Of a DNA stretch of 64,000 bases, positions 1 to 18,694 are shown in pieces; the first letter of the stretch is position 1; each line of letters starts with the position of its first letter. The translations under genes and the position numbers were made by a program. The DNA comes from Gordionus sp. m RMFG-2023. Lineage: Eukaryota > Nematomorpha > Gordioida > Chordodea > Parachordodidae. The stretch spans positions 5,024,509-5,088,508 of the forward strand of contig NC_088777.1 of NCBI RefSeq assembly GCF_954871325.1, given 5' to 3'. The notes beneath the pieces were generated by a model. The model saw only the letters and a program-made list of their open reading frames with translations, searched no databases and was not told where the DNA came from.

Positions 1-1910
1 TAGAAATAGAATTCGCTATTGGATTGGGGGGGGGGGTGATATTACCTTAGAATTACTCTAAGAGTTGTTTAAGAATATTTAAAAATTTTAGGACTAGTGA
101 CTGTAAAATATCGACAATTTTTCAATACACTAATTCAAATTGAATAATGATATAATAATAAATGTGTATAATAGGCACAATTACTATAAAATATATGTCT
201 CAAAAAAGAACTTTGCTTGCAAATAAATTTTTTTAAGCTAAATGCATAAATATAAATATATTTTTAAGAAAATTTTTGGAAATATTTATTATTAATGTGT
301 ATTAGAAAATGGGGAAAATATAATTAATAAGCATTATTATAAATTTAAAATGTGAAATTCTATCTTCTCATGGGTTAATTATATTTAGTGATTTCATGTG
401 CTTGTTCAACTCCCTATGTATATTAAGAAGGGCTAGCCAATGCAATCTATTTTCTGAGGTAGAATTTCTCATTAATGTTATTAAACAGCTCGATTTGAGC
501 CGCCCTTTATTTAGACAAATATTTTGTTTATATTCAAGAAATCTTGAGGCTACGACAAATTTCTCAGGCTAAAATATTGAATTTGTGGTGTTTAAAATTC
601 TACTAAAATCGAGTTGTTTAGCAATATTGCTTCTCAGATATGTTTTTTATTTTTCTTAAGGAAGGAAATGTTCTTTCATTAGTGGAAGTAATATGAGTAG
701 AATTGTCAGAGTATGTTATAATTTTAGTATATTAGGAAATTTGTCTAAAATGTGTTTGATATTATGCGAAGAATCTAAAGCATTTCTCGAACCATTATCA
801 ACCATATTTAACCTTTCATACCAAAGTTTGCATTCAGTAGGTAATGCATCATGATATACCTTAACATATACAATAAAAATCTGGTAAAATATTTAATTTT
901 CTTCTATCAAGGCTTGAAATAGATTTGGAAGGATCCTGCCTAATGTTTTAATTGTGTCAATGTTAAATTTACAGTTTGAGATGTTCCTGATTATTCAAGA
1001 ACCTTGCATTAAATTTGAGGTATTAAAATATCCAAGATGTAAATAAGAGATTTAATTTATAGTATATTCTTTGATTGACCCTATATTTATATTTGAATGA
1101 TGGGCTTGCTTAGCTGCCAGTCGAGTTACACATTTAAATTATTAGAGTTCTGCTTCTAAATCAATAATTACATATAAATTATTCAATTCGTTGCCTTAAT
1201 TTCCCAAGGTCAATTTTTAAAAAAATTTGACAATCGTTTTGCAGAGAAAAATTTTATAAGATTTTTTAGACAATATTTAAATGGTAAAATAAATATATAG
1301 GCAAAGAGGATTTGCAATAGATATTAATTCATAGGAAAATAGCTCATTTATATCTGCTATGAATGTGATGAGTATATGTAAATTGGATTATAGGAGTGAA
1401 ATATAATAATTTTACATTAATTTTTGTAAACTTGGCTGCGAATTCGCGCTATCTAAGAATGCAGGGTTCTTAGTTGACAAAGCCAATATTTTAATATAAT
1501 CTTAAAATTATAACTGATGCTTAATCAAAATTGATTGTTAAAATATTTTAAACAATCACGATGTCATTATATCCAAACCAGTTTATAGTCCTTTTGAGAC
1601 GAGAATCAGGTTTGAGCGACAACATTTAATCGTTCAATTTCGATGTCTAATATTAAGAGTTAACATAGAAAATTAATGGTTGGTTCATTTGATTCCCAGT
1701 TTTCAGAAATTGTAACAAAGTTTTACAAATTTTCTCAATAATTCTTCAGTATGGAAGAAGATCTTATAAGAACTAATATTGTATTGTTACTAATATTACG
1801 TAATCAACGATTGAAAATAAACTTGATTATATTTAATGACTTAATTTACCACGAATTTTTAAATATCTAATTTAAACAATCATCATTGTCATTAAAAAAA
1901 ATTTACAAAT
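1..1910. other. 5' flank of kinase K1, no gene seen
   Basis: AT-rich non-coding sequence with a G-run near position 28. It is a repeated sequence: the same order of blocks recurs at 15235-16891 in front of kinase fragment K2, and part of it in front of K4 (32602-32838) and K5 (about 41335-41790). I see no exon on either strand. The promoter of K1 should lie here, but no clear core element can be picked out of the AT-rich background. Confidence 0.6.
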
Positions 1911-7452
<5,542 letters not shown>

Positions 7453-8835
7453 GACCGGCCTTCGTCCACGCTAGTTAGAGTGATGACCAGAAAACTCGAG
7501 TAAATCTATATTAAGAAAATTTGTCAGTATTGAAGTCATAAAAAAAATGTTACTTCTACAGTTCTTTTATGACCAATAGTTTATTAATTACTTTGTGTTC
7601 GGTAAGCTAACTGTGTATATGGTTAGAAAATACATATAAAAATATAAAATCAACAAAAATAATTAAAAATAAGATGAAGAAGTAGAGTTTTCTACTCATC
7701 AAAATAGAGGGAATATTATCTAGTTAAATTATTTTTAAAGTGATTCCATATGATGATAGAATAGTTTAAAATGTTTATTATGACAGTTCGTGAATAAGGG
7801 CCATGTTTTTGAGAGCGATAGATTAGTTAGATTGAAAGACTGCTTTTAATCAAATAAATTTATATGAGGAATGTGTATCCAAAACATTAATGTATTAAAT
7901 AAAATTAAAATCTAGGCTATATCTTATAGTTTTTTAAGAACATTTTTTTGCCAGTCAACACCCGCCTGTCCATACAATATTTTTCTTATCACTAATATAT
8001 TCATATACTTATCGAAATTTAAAATGATATTTATTGAACGCCAATTAATATTCTTTGTTTCTGGTAATTCCTTATTATATGAAGATATTATAGATGTGAT
8101 ATATAAAAAGGATTATAGTCATTTATTTATTTTGATTTAGTAAAAAAATAACACATGCCCACTTATGATATTTTATATTATTAAATCTTCAATTATAGCG
8201 ATAAAGTCTGAATTCCGAGTTTTCTGGTAAAAGCTTCCAGATTGGATGCACCATGGGATGGTGGTTGCATCAGTTAATTAAACTAATGTTTTATTCAGTT
8301 ATTTCTATTCAAAAAGATAATGATAATTTTATTAATGATTTTAGAAATATATTTCCTCAGAAATTATAATATTTTTATTTTCTTATAATGATTTGAACAA
8401 ATGATTACAAAATTAATATTTTCATATTTTTTCATTTCTAATGATTTTGGTTTATACATATGTTTTATATCCTAAATTTTATTTATAAAAAAACAACTAA
8501 TGCGATATGATTTCAATTATAATGATTTTAATTAATGTTTTTTTCAAAAATTAATATTAAAATGTATTTTTTATTATAATGATTAGCCTTTCGGTTTCTT
8601 AGAATCCCTAATGAGTATATCAAATTTAATATATAATGATATCACGTTATGTAATGATATATTGTAATAATGCATTATATTAATATATACACTCATAATA
8701 AAATATTAATGCGTTGATAATGTTCTTCTTTTAATTTGAATATTATGTAATTAATGATATAGTAAGTTAGCGAGTTAATAAAAATAGTAGGTATTTTATT
8801 TGTGCCAAATTATGTAGTTCATTTAGTCTCTAAAT
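7453..8835. other. 3' flank of K1 with repeated TATAATGATT motif
   Basis: Non-coding. Between about 8315 and 8760 the string AATGAT recurs roughly ten times, often as TATAATGATT, at irregular spacing. The same array follows K4 (about 37580-38160, with extra units) and survives in part at 46080-46260. No exon was found. Confidence 0.5.
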
Positions 8836-11699
8836 CAAAATAATTCAATAATATAATAAACATTTCATGAGAAATTTTATACATCCGATAATTATTTATA
8901 AGTATTGAAATAATTTGTAGTGTATCGCAAAATTTATTGGAATGATTTGTTTTAACAAAGTAAACTATTAATGTTAATTTCAGAATTACTTTAAAAATTT
9001 TCTAGGAGATCTAAGCACATTTTTTGGTTTTCGCTATATCGAACTTTTCACCAAATATTGATCATCGCAATCATATAAGAAGACGAATTATCTTTATAGT
9101 TCACGGTGTCATTTTTTATGAGTATCTTTCAAAAGAAACATATATATTAAAGACTTGCGGATGAGTCGAGAATGGGATAAAAATGGTAAGATTTTTAAAA
9201 AAAATTCCGTTTAGGGTTAAAGATTTAAAAATTCTGGATGGACCGTTTTTAATATAAATTAATTATGCCAATTAATAAGTATGTTGGATAAAAACACTTT
9301 ACAATGGAGTGTTTAATATTCATATATTTTTCATTTTCAATTCTTCGAAACAGTCTACAAAACGGTGCCAAAATTATACTAATATTTTTTAAAAAATGAA
9401 ATGATAAAAAATAATTAGGGGAGACTGGGGATAGTGTGTTCTCAGGGCAGTTATTTTCCTTATCAAATAATTTAAAAAATATAAACTTTGAAATTTTGAC
9501 AAAATTATATATTTTAATAAGGTGCTTAAGTATTAGGTCTAAAGATATTTTGGACAATATTGCTCATGAAAAATTTTAAATAAAAATTTAAATTTTAACA
9601 TACCAAAAAGTATATTTTTTAAAATTTTAAATTTTCGCTAATAAATTTTTTTTAGAAATTTTAAATGATAAAAAAAAATCTACATTATATCACATATTAA
9701 AATACTGACAAATATTTATGATAATTAAGACCTGGAGCAGGTTTGGGTTACAATAAGTTCTTCTGGGGGATATGTATAATAAAGGTGAACTTAATTAAAT
9801 TTAACATATTTGACAATTTATTCTTATTTATTTTCTTAGAATTAATATTTTTATATAAAGAATTTCTAAAAATCTACAGTTAAAGTAGCGCGACACGCAA
9901 CGAAAAAGGATAATAGGTACTCGCGATGTTTTTCATAATTCTTAAATTTTTATTTTTTTTAAAAAATTCATATTAATTACTAAAAGATTTTTTTCTTTAA
10001 TAGTAATATCTAACGTAGAAATCTCTGTATAAAACTTTGTTTAAACATTTTGGGAAATTTGTTTCTTATATTTTTTATAGCACTTCAATTTTTTATGGAT
10101 AAAATAACCATGGTCTCCACTAGTAATTTTTTTCCTTATAAATTAATGTGGATATTTTAATTATAAATTAAAATATTGACTTCTAATTTTATTTTTAAAT
10201 TATAACTCATAACACTCCTACTTTATCATTATATATATCTCTAATAATAATAAACGATAAAAAATGGATTATAAATCTAGTTAAGATGTGCCATGATTGG
10301 CCATGTTTTTGCTCTTTTCACATAAAAGCATTGAGATTATTTAACAAACAAATTATATATTAATTTGTAGCTCAATTCTTAATCTTTAAAATAAAATTTG
10401 AATTAAAGCTCAAACTTTAATAGTTTATGAGCTAAATGAGATCATATGTTCAGGCCAGTCAAAATATGATTTGTAAATACTGAACATATACTAAGTGTTA
10501 ACCAGCCATCATAATTCATTATTTAATAATTCTATTATAAATGTAACATTTTATGAGTTTTTTTTAAGGATTGAGAGATTAGAACCGTTGTCAAATAAAG
10601 AAAGTGGTAAGAAAAAAAGATACTAAATCAGACTAATATCCTCGTTAGAACTAAACTGATACTAAATCAGACTAATATCCTCGATTATATATATTTTTCT
10701 ATAATATTCGTCAAATCAGAAAAGTTAGAACTAAAATGATACTAAATCTTTATTAAATAATAAGTTAAAAATATAATCAAACTAAATTAATTAAAAAAAA
10801 TTAAAATAATATAAAAAAATTAAAAATTATAATTAAGTTCGTAAAATCATGATCTCTGTTCTTATACAAATATCCTCGAATATATATATACTTTTCTATA
10901 ATTCATTTACATAATGTTTTACAAACAAACTGAAAAAAATCTTGAACTTTCTTTAATTTGAATAATCATTCTTTTTTATTCCTCTTTCTTTAAATCATTT
11001 GCATTCGAAATTTAATTCTTTTTTCTTGAGTAGATTTGACTATCCTTCGGCTTTGTAATTTGGTTTAACAATTACAACAATAAATATGAAATATTACAAA
11101 AGAAATACTTGTGAAAGACCTATATTAATATTTCATCATTTTTAGATTAATAAAAAATTAATTATTATTAACATGTCAATTTATCATCATCTTTTTAATG
11201 ATAATGTTAATTGAAATATCAATAAATAAAAAATAATATTGAGAGAATGAAGGTCAAAATTTTCCTCCAGCTCATATTTAAAAAAATATATATACATCTA
11301 GCCTAGTTTGCATTTCTTGATATTCTTATTAGGCTCGTACTTTATATTCTTTTAATCATTCTTTTAAAGAAAGAAGCTGTAACATATATTTTAATTATAA
11401 GTCTGTAAATCTGTAAATTAATTAAAATATATGAAGGTCTTATAAAGAAACGTTCAGGTTTTAAGGGCCTCAATAATTTGAACCAATCAATGATGAGATA
11501 TCATCCGTTTTTTTAAAATTATTTTATACTAATTTCAAAAGCATGTTCTAATTTGTTTGGTAAATATATATTTAGAAAATAATTTTTAAAAAAAATACTA
11601 TTAACTTTAAAGCGAATTTATTTAAGCATTATAAATGGATATAATTTATATTTGTGTTGTATCTTTTATAACTTTAAAAAATAAAATGTTGTTATCTAC
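8836..11699. other. AT-rich stretch without a recognisable gene
   Basis: No supported gene. The part up to about 9560 matches 46480-47110 and so belongs to the old kinase-unit flank. At 10619-10683 a 26-base unit is repeated twice with a period of 39 bases, and a decayed third start lies near 10737. Short open frames here are AT-driven and show no family motif. Confidence 0.5.
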
Positions 11700-14230
11700 T
11701 AATAGCTGTGGACTTTAATGTCAAAGTTGGATGTAAAGTTATAAAGATCAACAATTTCCTCAGTCCAGGAGCTCTGGATATAAATTCTGAAGCTGGTGGA
11801 AGACAATTGTTAAAACTATGCCGTAAGCTAATCTTCGTGTTGCTAGTACCATCTTCGAACATCTGGACTTCAGAGAAATATACACTTATTATAGCCCATC
11901 ATATAATACTTAGTCACAAATTGACTATTTCAACTGTACTAGGTCGATAATTGATTAGATCAAAAATATTTAAGTTCTTTATCGGTAATGTTTAACTCAG
12001 ACCACAAACTCCTTTCTTGCTATATGGTGATCGATCCGAAATAAGGTATAAGAAGAAAATAATACTGGCAAGTCTAATGGAAAGAACTGCAAATTACATA
12101 TTAATGCTCTATGAGATCAAAACATAAAGGATGAATTCATTAAATATATCAGAGAAAATTTCCTAAGTATAAAGGACTCAGTTGACACTCTAGCCTCTAC
12201 TTACTTTGGGAAAATAATTGCGATATTTTTACAGAAGCGGTGACCGTTTCCTTGCCGGGAAAAGGTGGATTCCCTGAGTGGATTTCTATCGAATCAAGGA
12301 ATCTGATTGTTAGTCTCGTGGGATCAGGATATTAAAAGAAAAATAGAGCGAAGTACATATTAGATGATATTAGTCACAAACATCTAAGAGATAAGAGAAA
12401 GTATCTTGAAAATGCCACTTATATAAGTAACTCGTCCAATTCAAATGACACTTATAAAGCTTCAAACTATTGAAATCATTTACTTTCAAAAAGGATCATT
12501 ATTATAAAATCAGGCATGATAATAAAACGATTATTGATCCAGAAATGCAGATGGAAATCTGAATCGCTCACTATACCTTACTGTGGGAAAGAAATTTCCT
12601 TATCAAATAACTTAATTTCAACGTTTCCCTCTTACAGTCCAACTCAGTTATATTACTATACCCCTCAATATGACAAACTTACTACTACCTCAAAATGACC
12701 TCCCAAATCAACACACCCACTTAGTAACGTGACCCAATCAACGTCATACACGCTATCTTCTTCCACTATACCAAGTGTAAAAGTGAAATTAGAAAATTAG
12801 AAAATCATAATGCTTACGAACAAAATGATATACACAGCGATTACTTGAAGGCGAATCGAATGTTATGCGCAGAGATCCTCTTCCCAATCATTATAAGAGT
12901 ATGGAAGGAAGGGATTTGTCTTAGCGATTGGCTTACAGCTATCCTAATTTACTTCCCGATAACTAAGAACCCAAAATTTCTTCAAGACTGGGGGGGGGGG
13001 ATTTCTTTAAATTCGATATTGTATAAGATATTCGTAATTATTATCTTAAATAGACTAATGCCATTTGTGGAACTAGATTTTGTTGACTCACTAGTTTCAT
13101 TCAGGAAGGGCCGAAATTCGCTAGAAGCTATTCTCGTGCTTAAAATTAAAATCGAGAGAGCCACTTTTCGGAAAAATCAACTGGTCATCATTACTTAGAT
13201 TTTAAAAAGCTTTTATTCTATCTAGGTTGTGGAGTGCCTTAGAGAAGGTAGGTACGACTACACTTTTCTTTAAAATAAAAACTATTTATAAAGACTACTC
13301 GGACCAGATACTCGCTGGTAAAAAATTACCAAAATCCCGTTAAAAATTGGATTGAAACAGCGCTTTGTTTTATTACTTCTATTTCATTTTGTTATGAATT
13401 ATAACATAAATAAAGTGAAAAATCCTGTTCGAATAGATGGCTAATTGGGAATCTTAATATTTAAGCTTTTGCTAAGGATCTTAGCCTGATAGGTATTACA
13501 TTATACGATCTTCACTTATTAATATATAGTATTATCATAGAAGCCGGTTTCTTTGGTTTAGAAATAAATATAAATAAAACTAAGATGATGACCTCATTAT
13601 TCATCTCTCCACACGTGAAATTAATGGTAAAAGGAAAGATGATAGCAGAAGTACAACATCTATAATATTTAGGAGTAATACTTGTTAGAAAAGGGAATAC
13701 TAAATAATATTTGATGGCTAGATTAAATAATAGAGAAAAATATAGGTGCTTCATGAAAATATGGTCGTCAAACCAATTATCAATTAGGTTAAAGATACGA
13801 CTCTTCAATTCTCGCTTCCTTATATTATGGTATTGAAACTTGGAAGGATACAAAACTGGAAAATAAATAGACACAAACATTTTTAAGTAAATATCTCAGA
13901 TATCAGAACTTTTTACCCTTTAAATACAACTATGGTCTATGATATAACATTCCCTCAATAAATAATTGAATACAGGAAAATCGAATTAGTAGGACATATT
14001 CTTGGAAATGCCCCAAGCACCCTAATTTATCAAGCACTCGTAAATATACCCCTGGAGGAGTCAGCCCTAAAACCCTTCCTAACATATAAAAATAGCTCGT
14101 ACAGAATAACAAGATCCTTAATGGAGTTGGGTCCTTCTTGGGAATTCATAAAGAGAGCTTCTACGGACAGGAAAACTCACAAGACAATTCTGAGGCTAAT
14201 CTATGAGCCTATGACAAATGGCTGCTTGAG
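11700..14230 (+). mobile_element. Non-LTR retrotransposon (LINE) fossil, 5' truncated
   Basis: Pieces of an endonuclease/reverse-transcriptase LINE appear in order on the plus strand. At 11706 the endonuclease motif reads VDFNVKVG (usual GDFN.KVG). RT motifs lie at 12985-13140: the GISL-type block, then ILYKIFVIIILNRLMP and FRKGRNSLEAILVL. Near 13466 the catalytic box reads AFAKDLSLIG where intact elements have (Y/F)ADD. At 13700-13860 and 13980-14215 are the C-terminal IWKS/RLFNS-like and GHILGNAP...SWEFIKRAS..R-like blocks typical of RTE/CR1-related elements. Many stops and frame changes, a G-run at 12991, and no N-terminal endonuclease half mark it as old. The exact clade is not certain. 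Confidence 0.75.
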
Positions 14231-15234
14231 GTATAAAAATTATTTATAGAAAAAATATCACTAATTCTCTTTTGACTGCGATAAAAAGTTCCCCTGCACT
14301 CTATTGATAGTTTAGTTTAATAATAGTTGATAAGTTCTCTGATTTAGTGTTTATTAGACCTCTAGTTCCAACAAATGTTTGAGTAGTTATGATAATGTTT
14401 TTTTTAGTTTGTTCGTTGTATAAGAGTATCATTCATTTCATTAACACTTGAAGACTCCTAAGGTAAATAAAGAGATTGTTATAGGTAATTACGGTTTAGT
14501 AAATTATGAGTAACACTAAATATGAGAAAATAAAGAAACTTAGAATAATTTTGTGGATTACAAAGTGAAATTAAAATATAAGTAATAACTTATTTACGCC
14601 ATAAATGTCTTCTACCAAATAATTATACATTACCTAAAATAGAATTTCGACACTAAAATAATTGAACACAAAATTATTATAACACTCAAAAAACCTAACA
14701 AATAATTTTACAAATTAGATATTAGTAATGCTTTAATGCTTACTACAAAATTAATTTATAATAATCATTGCATTTAGAAAGAATAGTGTTCTTTCTCTTA
14801 CCTTCTTATCTATTTCTTCTATACACCCATTACTAAAACTCTCTAATACAAATATCGGTAAGGGTAAATTCCACTCACTTTGTTAAATTATGGGTTCAAG
14901 GTTTGTAGTATATTTAAGAAAAAAATCGGATTAATAGTATGAAGGGTGGGCCTTCATATAATTCACGTTCGCTCACTTTAGGAAGGTCTATGCCAAGGTG
15001 CTAGCTCAATATGATATGATAGATGATATGATAATTAGAATAATAAATAAATTTGGGCATTTTTTAATAGTATATTTATTATGTAATATTTGAAATCTCT
15101 AAATAGGAGCTGATTATAGCTATTTTACAAAAAAAATGGGTGGTTTTATACATCGGTGATAACCATTCTTTTAAAACCAATATACACAGCAATCAATTGA
15201 ACGTAGTACAAATCTTTACAATTATAAAAAATAG
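14231..15234. other. AT-rich stretch without a recognisable gene
   Basis: I see no coding motif on either strand. It separates the LINE fossil from the duplicated kinase 5' flank. Around 14940-15010 a slightly GC-richer patch includes GTGCTAGCTCAATATG, which resembles a tRNA A box, but no matching B box could be placed. Confidence 0.4.
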
Positions 15235-16891
15235 GCGCGTACGCAAAAATTCGCTATGGGAGGGGGGTGGATGGGTTGGTATTAACTTAGAATTACTCTA
15301 AGATTTGTTTAGAATATTTAAAAATTTTAGGACTTGTGACTGTAAAATATCGACAATTTTTTAATATACCAATTCAAATAGGAATTACATTACTATATAA
15401 TATATGTCTCGAAAAAGAATTTGTGAAAAAAATAAATTTTTTTAAGCTAAAATTTTATACATAAATTTAATTTATATTATTAAAAACAATTTATAAATAT
15501 TATCCACAAAAATATTATACAAGCCAAAAGTTTTTATTCATATTAGCGAAATCTCGAGGCTTAGGCATGTTTATCAGGTTAAAATATTGAATTATTCGTG
15601 TTTGAAAATCGACTCAAATTGAGTTATTTAACTATACTGTTTCTTGGGTATGTTTTTATTCTTCTCAGAGAAGGAACTGTTCTTTCATTAATAGAGGTAC
15701 TATGAGTAGAGTTGCTAAAATATATAATTTTAGGATATTAGGAAAATAGTCCAAAATGTGTTTGAAAATATGCGAGGAATCTAAAGCCTTTTTTGAAACA
15801 TTATCAACCATATTTAGCCTTTTATACCTATGTTTGCATTTAGTCATGGGATACTTTAACATATTCACAATAAAAATCTTTCATATTGAATTTTTTTCTA
15901 TCTAAATTTGAAATAGATTTGGAAGGATTCTGCTGTAATAATATTTATAAAGAATTGTAAGTGCTGATTGATTAATCAAGAACCTAGCATTCCATTTGAT
16001 TTATAAAATTATCTAAGAGGTAGATAAGAAATTTATTTTATAGTATATTCATCGATTGACCGTTTATTAATATTTGAATGATGGGCATGTCTAGCTGCGA
16101 GCCTAGGTAGACAAATATTAAGTTCTTAAAGCTAAGACATATAATTTATGATGCCTTAATTTCCCTAAGTTCCAATATAATGCATTCCACTATTCTCATA
16201 ATATCATACAAATCATGTCAATTATTTTACTATCGTTTGCAGAGAAAAAGTTTCAAATAATTTGTTGGGCAATTTTTAAATAATAGATAAATATAAAGCA
16301 AAAGAGAGTTTGAAATAGATATTAATTCATTGGAAAATAGGGTATTTATTTTTGCCATGAATATGATAAATATTTGCAATTTGTATTATATATTCGATAA
16401 GGTAGGAGTGAAGTATAATAATTTTACATTAATATTTGTATACTTCTTGCTATCTATGAATGCAGGGTTAGGTCTTAGTTGGCAAAGCCTTTCAATATAA
16501 GAACCTTCTAAATATTAAACTGATAGTTATCAAGCAAAATTGATTGCTAATATTTTAAACAGTCACGATGTCATAATGTCCAAATAGCTTATAAACCTTT
16601 TGAGACGACATTCAGGTTTGAGCAACATTTTGAGTCGTTCAATTTCGTTTCTAAAATGATAAGTTAACATAGAAATAATGGTTGATTCTAGATTTGATTC
16701 CCATTATTTCGGAAATTATATCAAAGTTTTACAAGTTTTCGCAATAACTCTTATTATGGATGATGATCTTATAAGCAAACTAATATTGTACTATTATAAA
16801 TATTACGATTATATTTAATGACTTAATTTACCACGAATTTTAAATATCTAATTTAAACAATCATCATTGTCATTAAAAAAAATTTTGAAAT
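15235..16891 (+). repeat. Second copy of the kinase 5' flank
   Basis: Matches 1-1910 block for block: the G-rich start, 'aaaattttaggact', 'gactgtaaaatatcgacaat', and onward to the K2 start codon. Indels are common, so this copy is clearly older than the K1/K4 duplication. No gene lies in it. Confidence 0.8.
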
Positions 16892-17138
16892 ATGTTAAAA
16901 TTATTTCCAAGTCTGAAAAAATTAAAGAAGGATAATAATAAAAGTAACAACTGCCCTCAGCAGAGTAAAGTTTCATAGTATCGATGTTTATAATTTATTA
17001 TATGATTTTAGAAAAGGAAAATTGGTGAAGTTATTAGATTGGTTCTGCTGCAAGAAGGGCAGTTGGAAAAAGACGAAGGAAAAGAGATGTGGAAGGAAAG
17101 ACGTACCCATTGAAGGTGATGAAGATGCTAGGAGTGGT
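16892..17138 (+). pseudogene. Kinase fragment K2, exons 1-2 only
   Basis: Exon 1 (16892-16964) reads MLKLFPSLKKLKK and ends at the same GTAAAG donor as K1. Exon 2 starts at 17012 and encodes KLLDWFCCKKGSWKK, but the join is out of phase by one base relative to K1 and K4 and soon reaches a stop. The copy is cut off at about 17138, before the kinase domain, so no kinase can be made. It mainly shows that the N-terminal Cys/Lys module belongs to the family. Confidence 0.8.
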
Positions 17139-17224
17139 TCAAATTAACTAAATTTCTTATATCACATTGTATTGAAGGAAGGAAGGAAAGATGAAAGGAA
17201 GGAAACTAGGTAAAATCCTGGAAG

Positions 17225-17600
17225 AGAATGGATAATCAACAATAACATCATCACACCCACCACCACTGCTAGCATCTTCATCACCTTCAACGGGTACGTC
17301 TTCCCTTCCACATCTCTTTTCCTTCTTCTTTTTCCAACTGCCCTTCTTGCAGCAGAACCAATCTAATAACTTTACCAATTTTCCTTTTATTTCTTTCTCT
17401 AAAATTGTATAATAAATTATAAACATCGATACAATGAAACTTTACTCTGCTGCGGGCAGTTGTTACTTTTATTACTATCCTTCTTTAATTTTTTTAGACT
17501 TAGAAAATAATTTTAACATATTTCAAAAATTTTTTTAATGACAATGATGATTGTCGTTTAAATTAGATATTTGAAAAATTCGTGATAAATTAAGTTTTTA
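17225..17600 (-). pseudogene. Inverted kinase fragment K2', exons 1-2
   Basis: On the minus strand this repeats K2: exon 1 near 17525-17450, a short intron, then exon 2 with KLLDWFCCKKGSWKKKK. Exon 2 keeps an open frame to about 17237 and then runs into unrelated DNA. The exon 1 frame is broken by small changes. No kinase domain follows. It faces K2 tail to tail. Confidence 0.8.
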
Positions 17601-17619
17601 TTTTAAACCTGTTCAGTTT

Positions 17620-18690
17620 TCTCTTTGTTTCTAAATATAATTTTCCTATATTAAATAACTTATTTTTTTAAACCTTTTTTCCCTATTTTCTTTTGTTGGT
17701 TCCTTTTTTATTTTACTTTTTCCCTCTTAAATTTGGAAGAAAAATAATGATTTATTTCGTTTTTTTCCTCATTTTATATCTATCAAAAAATAAATATAAT
17801 TAATTTATAAACATGACATAAACAATTTTTTAAAATTATTCTAAATATATCGAAAGAATGATTAGTCAGGATAATCAAAAGAAAATATTCGTCCTCCAAA
17901 ATAAAATGAATGATTTTACAATTTAACTCAAAAATAACGACCCACAGCCCCCATTAATTGAAAACCAAAGGTCTCACTTTAACCTTTCTCATCGTATTTT
18001 CAAGGATTCGAATTGTAACATTCCTATCGTTGGTTCTTTAGCTTCTTGAGTTTCTCCTCTGTACTAACCAGTATTATTGATTCCATGTAGAAATCACGTC
18101 TTGATTCAAACCTCCATTTATCATTTGCACATATTAACCCCCATATTGTTAATTCCCTTTTTCATTTATTATTAGTAATCGCTCAGGTATTGAATTAGCC
18201 AATCTTTGATTTGGTGATATATTGAACATTTGACAAAATATATTTTATGAATTTCCTAATAATTATCACCTCCTATTATTCGTACCGATCCAAGTTCCAC
18301 TCCTCTGCAAAGCTAGTCTAGGTGCCGAGCACCTCTACTTTACCACCTGGGAACTCCACTCTACTCAATTTGCGTCTCATGATTTCTATAATCCTTCCGA
18401 ACTCTTATTTTTTGTTACCCCCAAATATTTTCGCCCATACTCCCTGGCCAGCTTTACTGTAAACTCAGGTTCATCCTTTGTCTGGTCCGCCTTTCTCTTT
18501 ACAGTTGGTCTAAGCTAATCGAATTAAAGCCATGTTCTCCTTCCTAAAAACCTCTCCGCTTGCGATTGCTCCTCCTTTTTACTGTTATTATAATAAACCA
18601 CTGCCATCCAAATCTCTCCGTCTCCCTCTTTTGATTTTCTCAACCAATTCCTGACCACGTCTACCATCCGCTCCGTTTCGGGAAAAAGGA
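17620..18690 (-). mobile_element. Ty3/gypsy fragment (integrase end), fossil
   Basis: On the minus strand, 18524-18690 matches the integrase C-terminal region of the large Ty3 element in this window (shared blocks ERMV..V..WLRKSK, YYNNSK, AERFLGRRT). 18290-18520 resembles the stretch that follows it there. The T-rich DNA at 17620-18290 is like the region after integrase in that element and probably belongs too. It is a broken, older relative with no LTR that I can see. It abuts kinase fragment K3 directly at about 18690. Confidence 0.7.
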
Positions 18691-18694
18691 AAGA

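Larger units (their letters stand above)
16850..17600. repeat. Palindrome 1: K2 exons 1-2 and their inverted copy
   Basis: The plus-strand block 16850-17138 (flank, exon 1, short intron, exon 2) is repeated in inverted orientation at about 17225-17600. The spacer is roughly 85 bases. The spacer is not simple: it holds GGAA repeats and a 26-base scrap, about 17207-17233, like kinase exon 5 ('aggtaaaatcctggaagaga'). A transcript through it could fold into a hairpin with a stem of about 300 base pairs. Confidence 0.85.

Noticed and set aside
9249-9557. 102-codon minus-strand frame
   Set aside because: AT-driven composition, no family motif, and it lies in repeated kinase flank.
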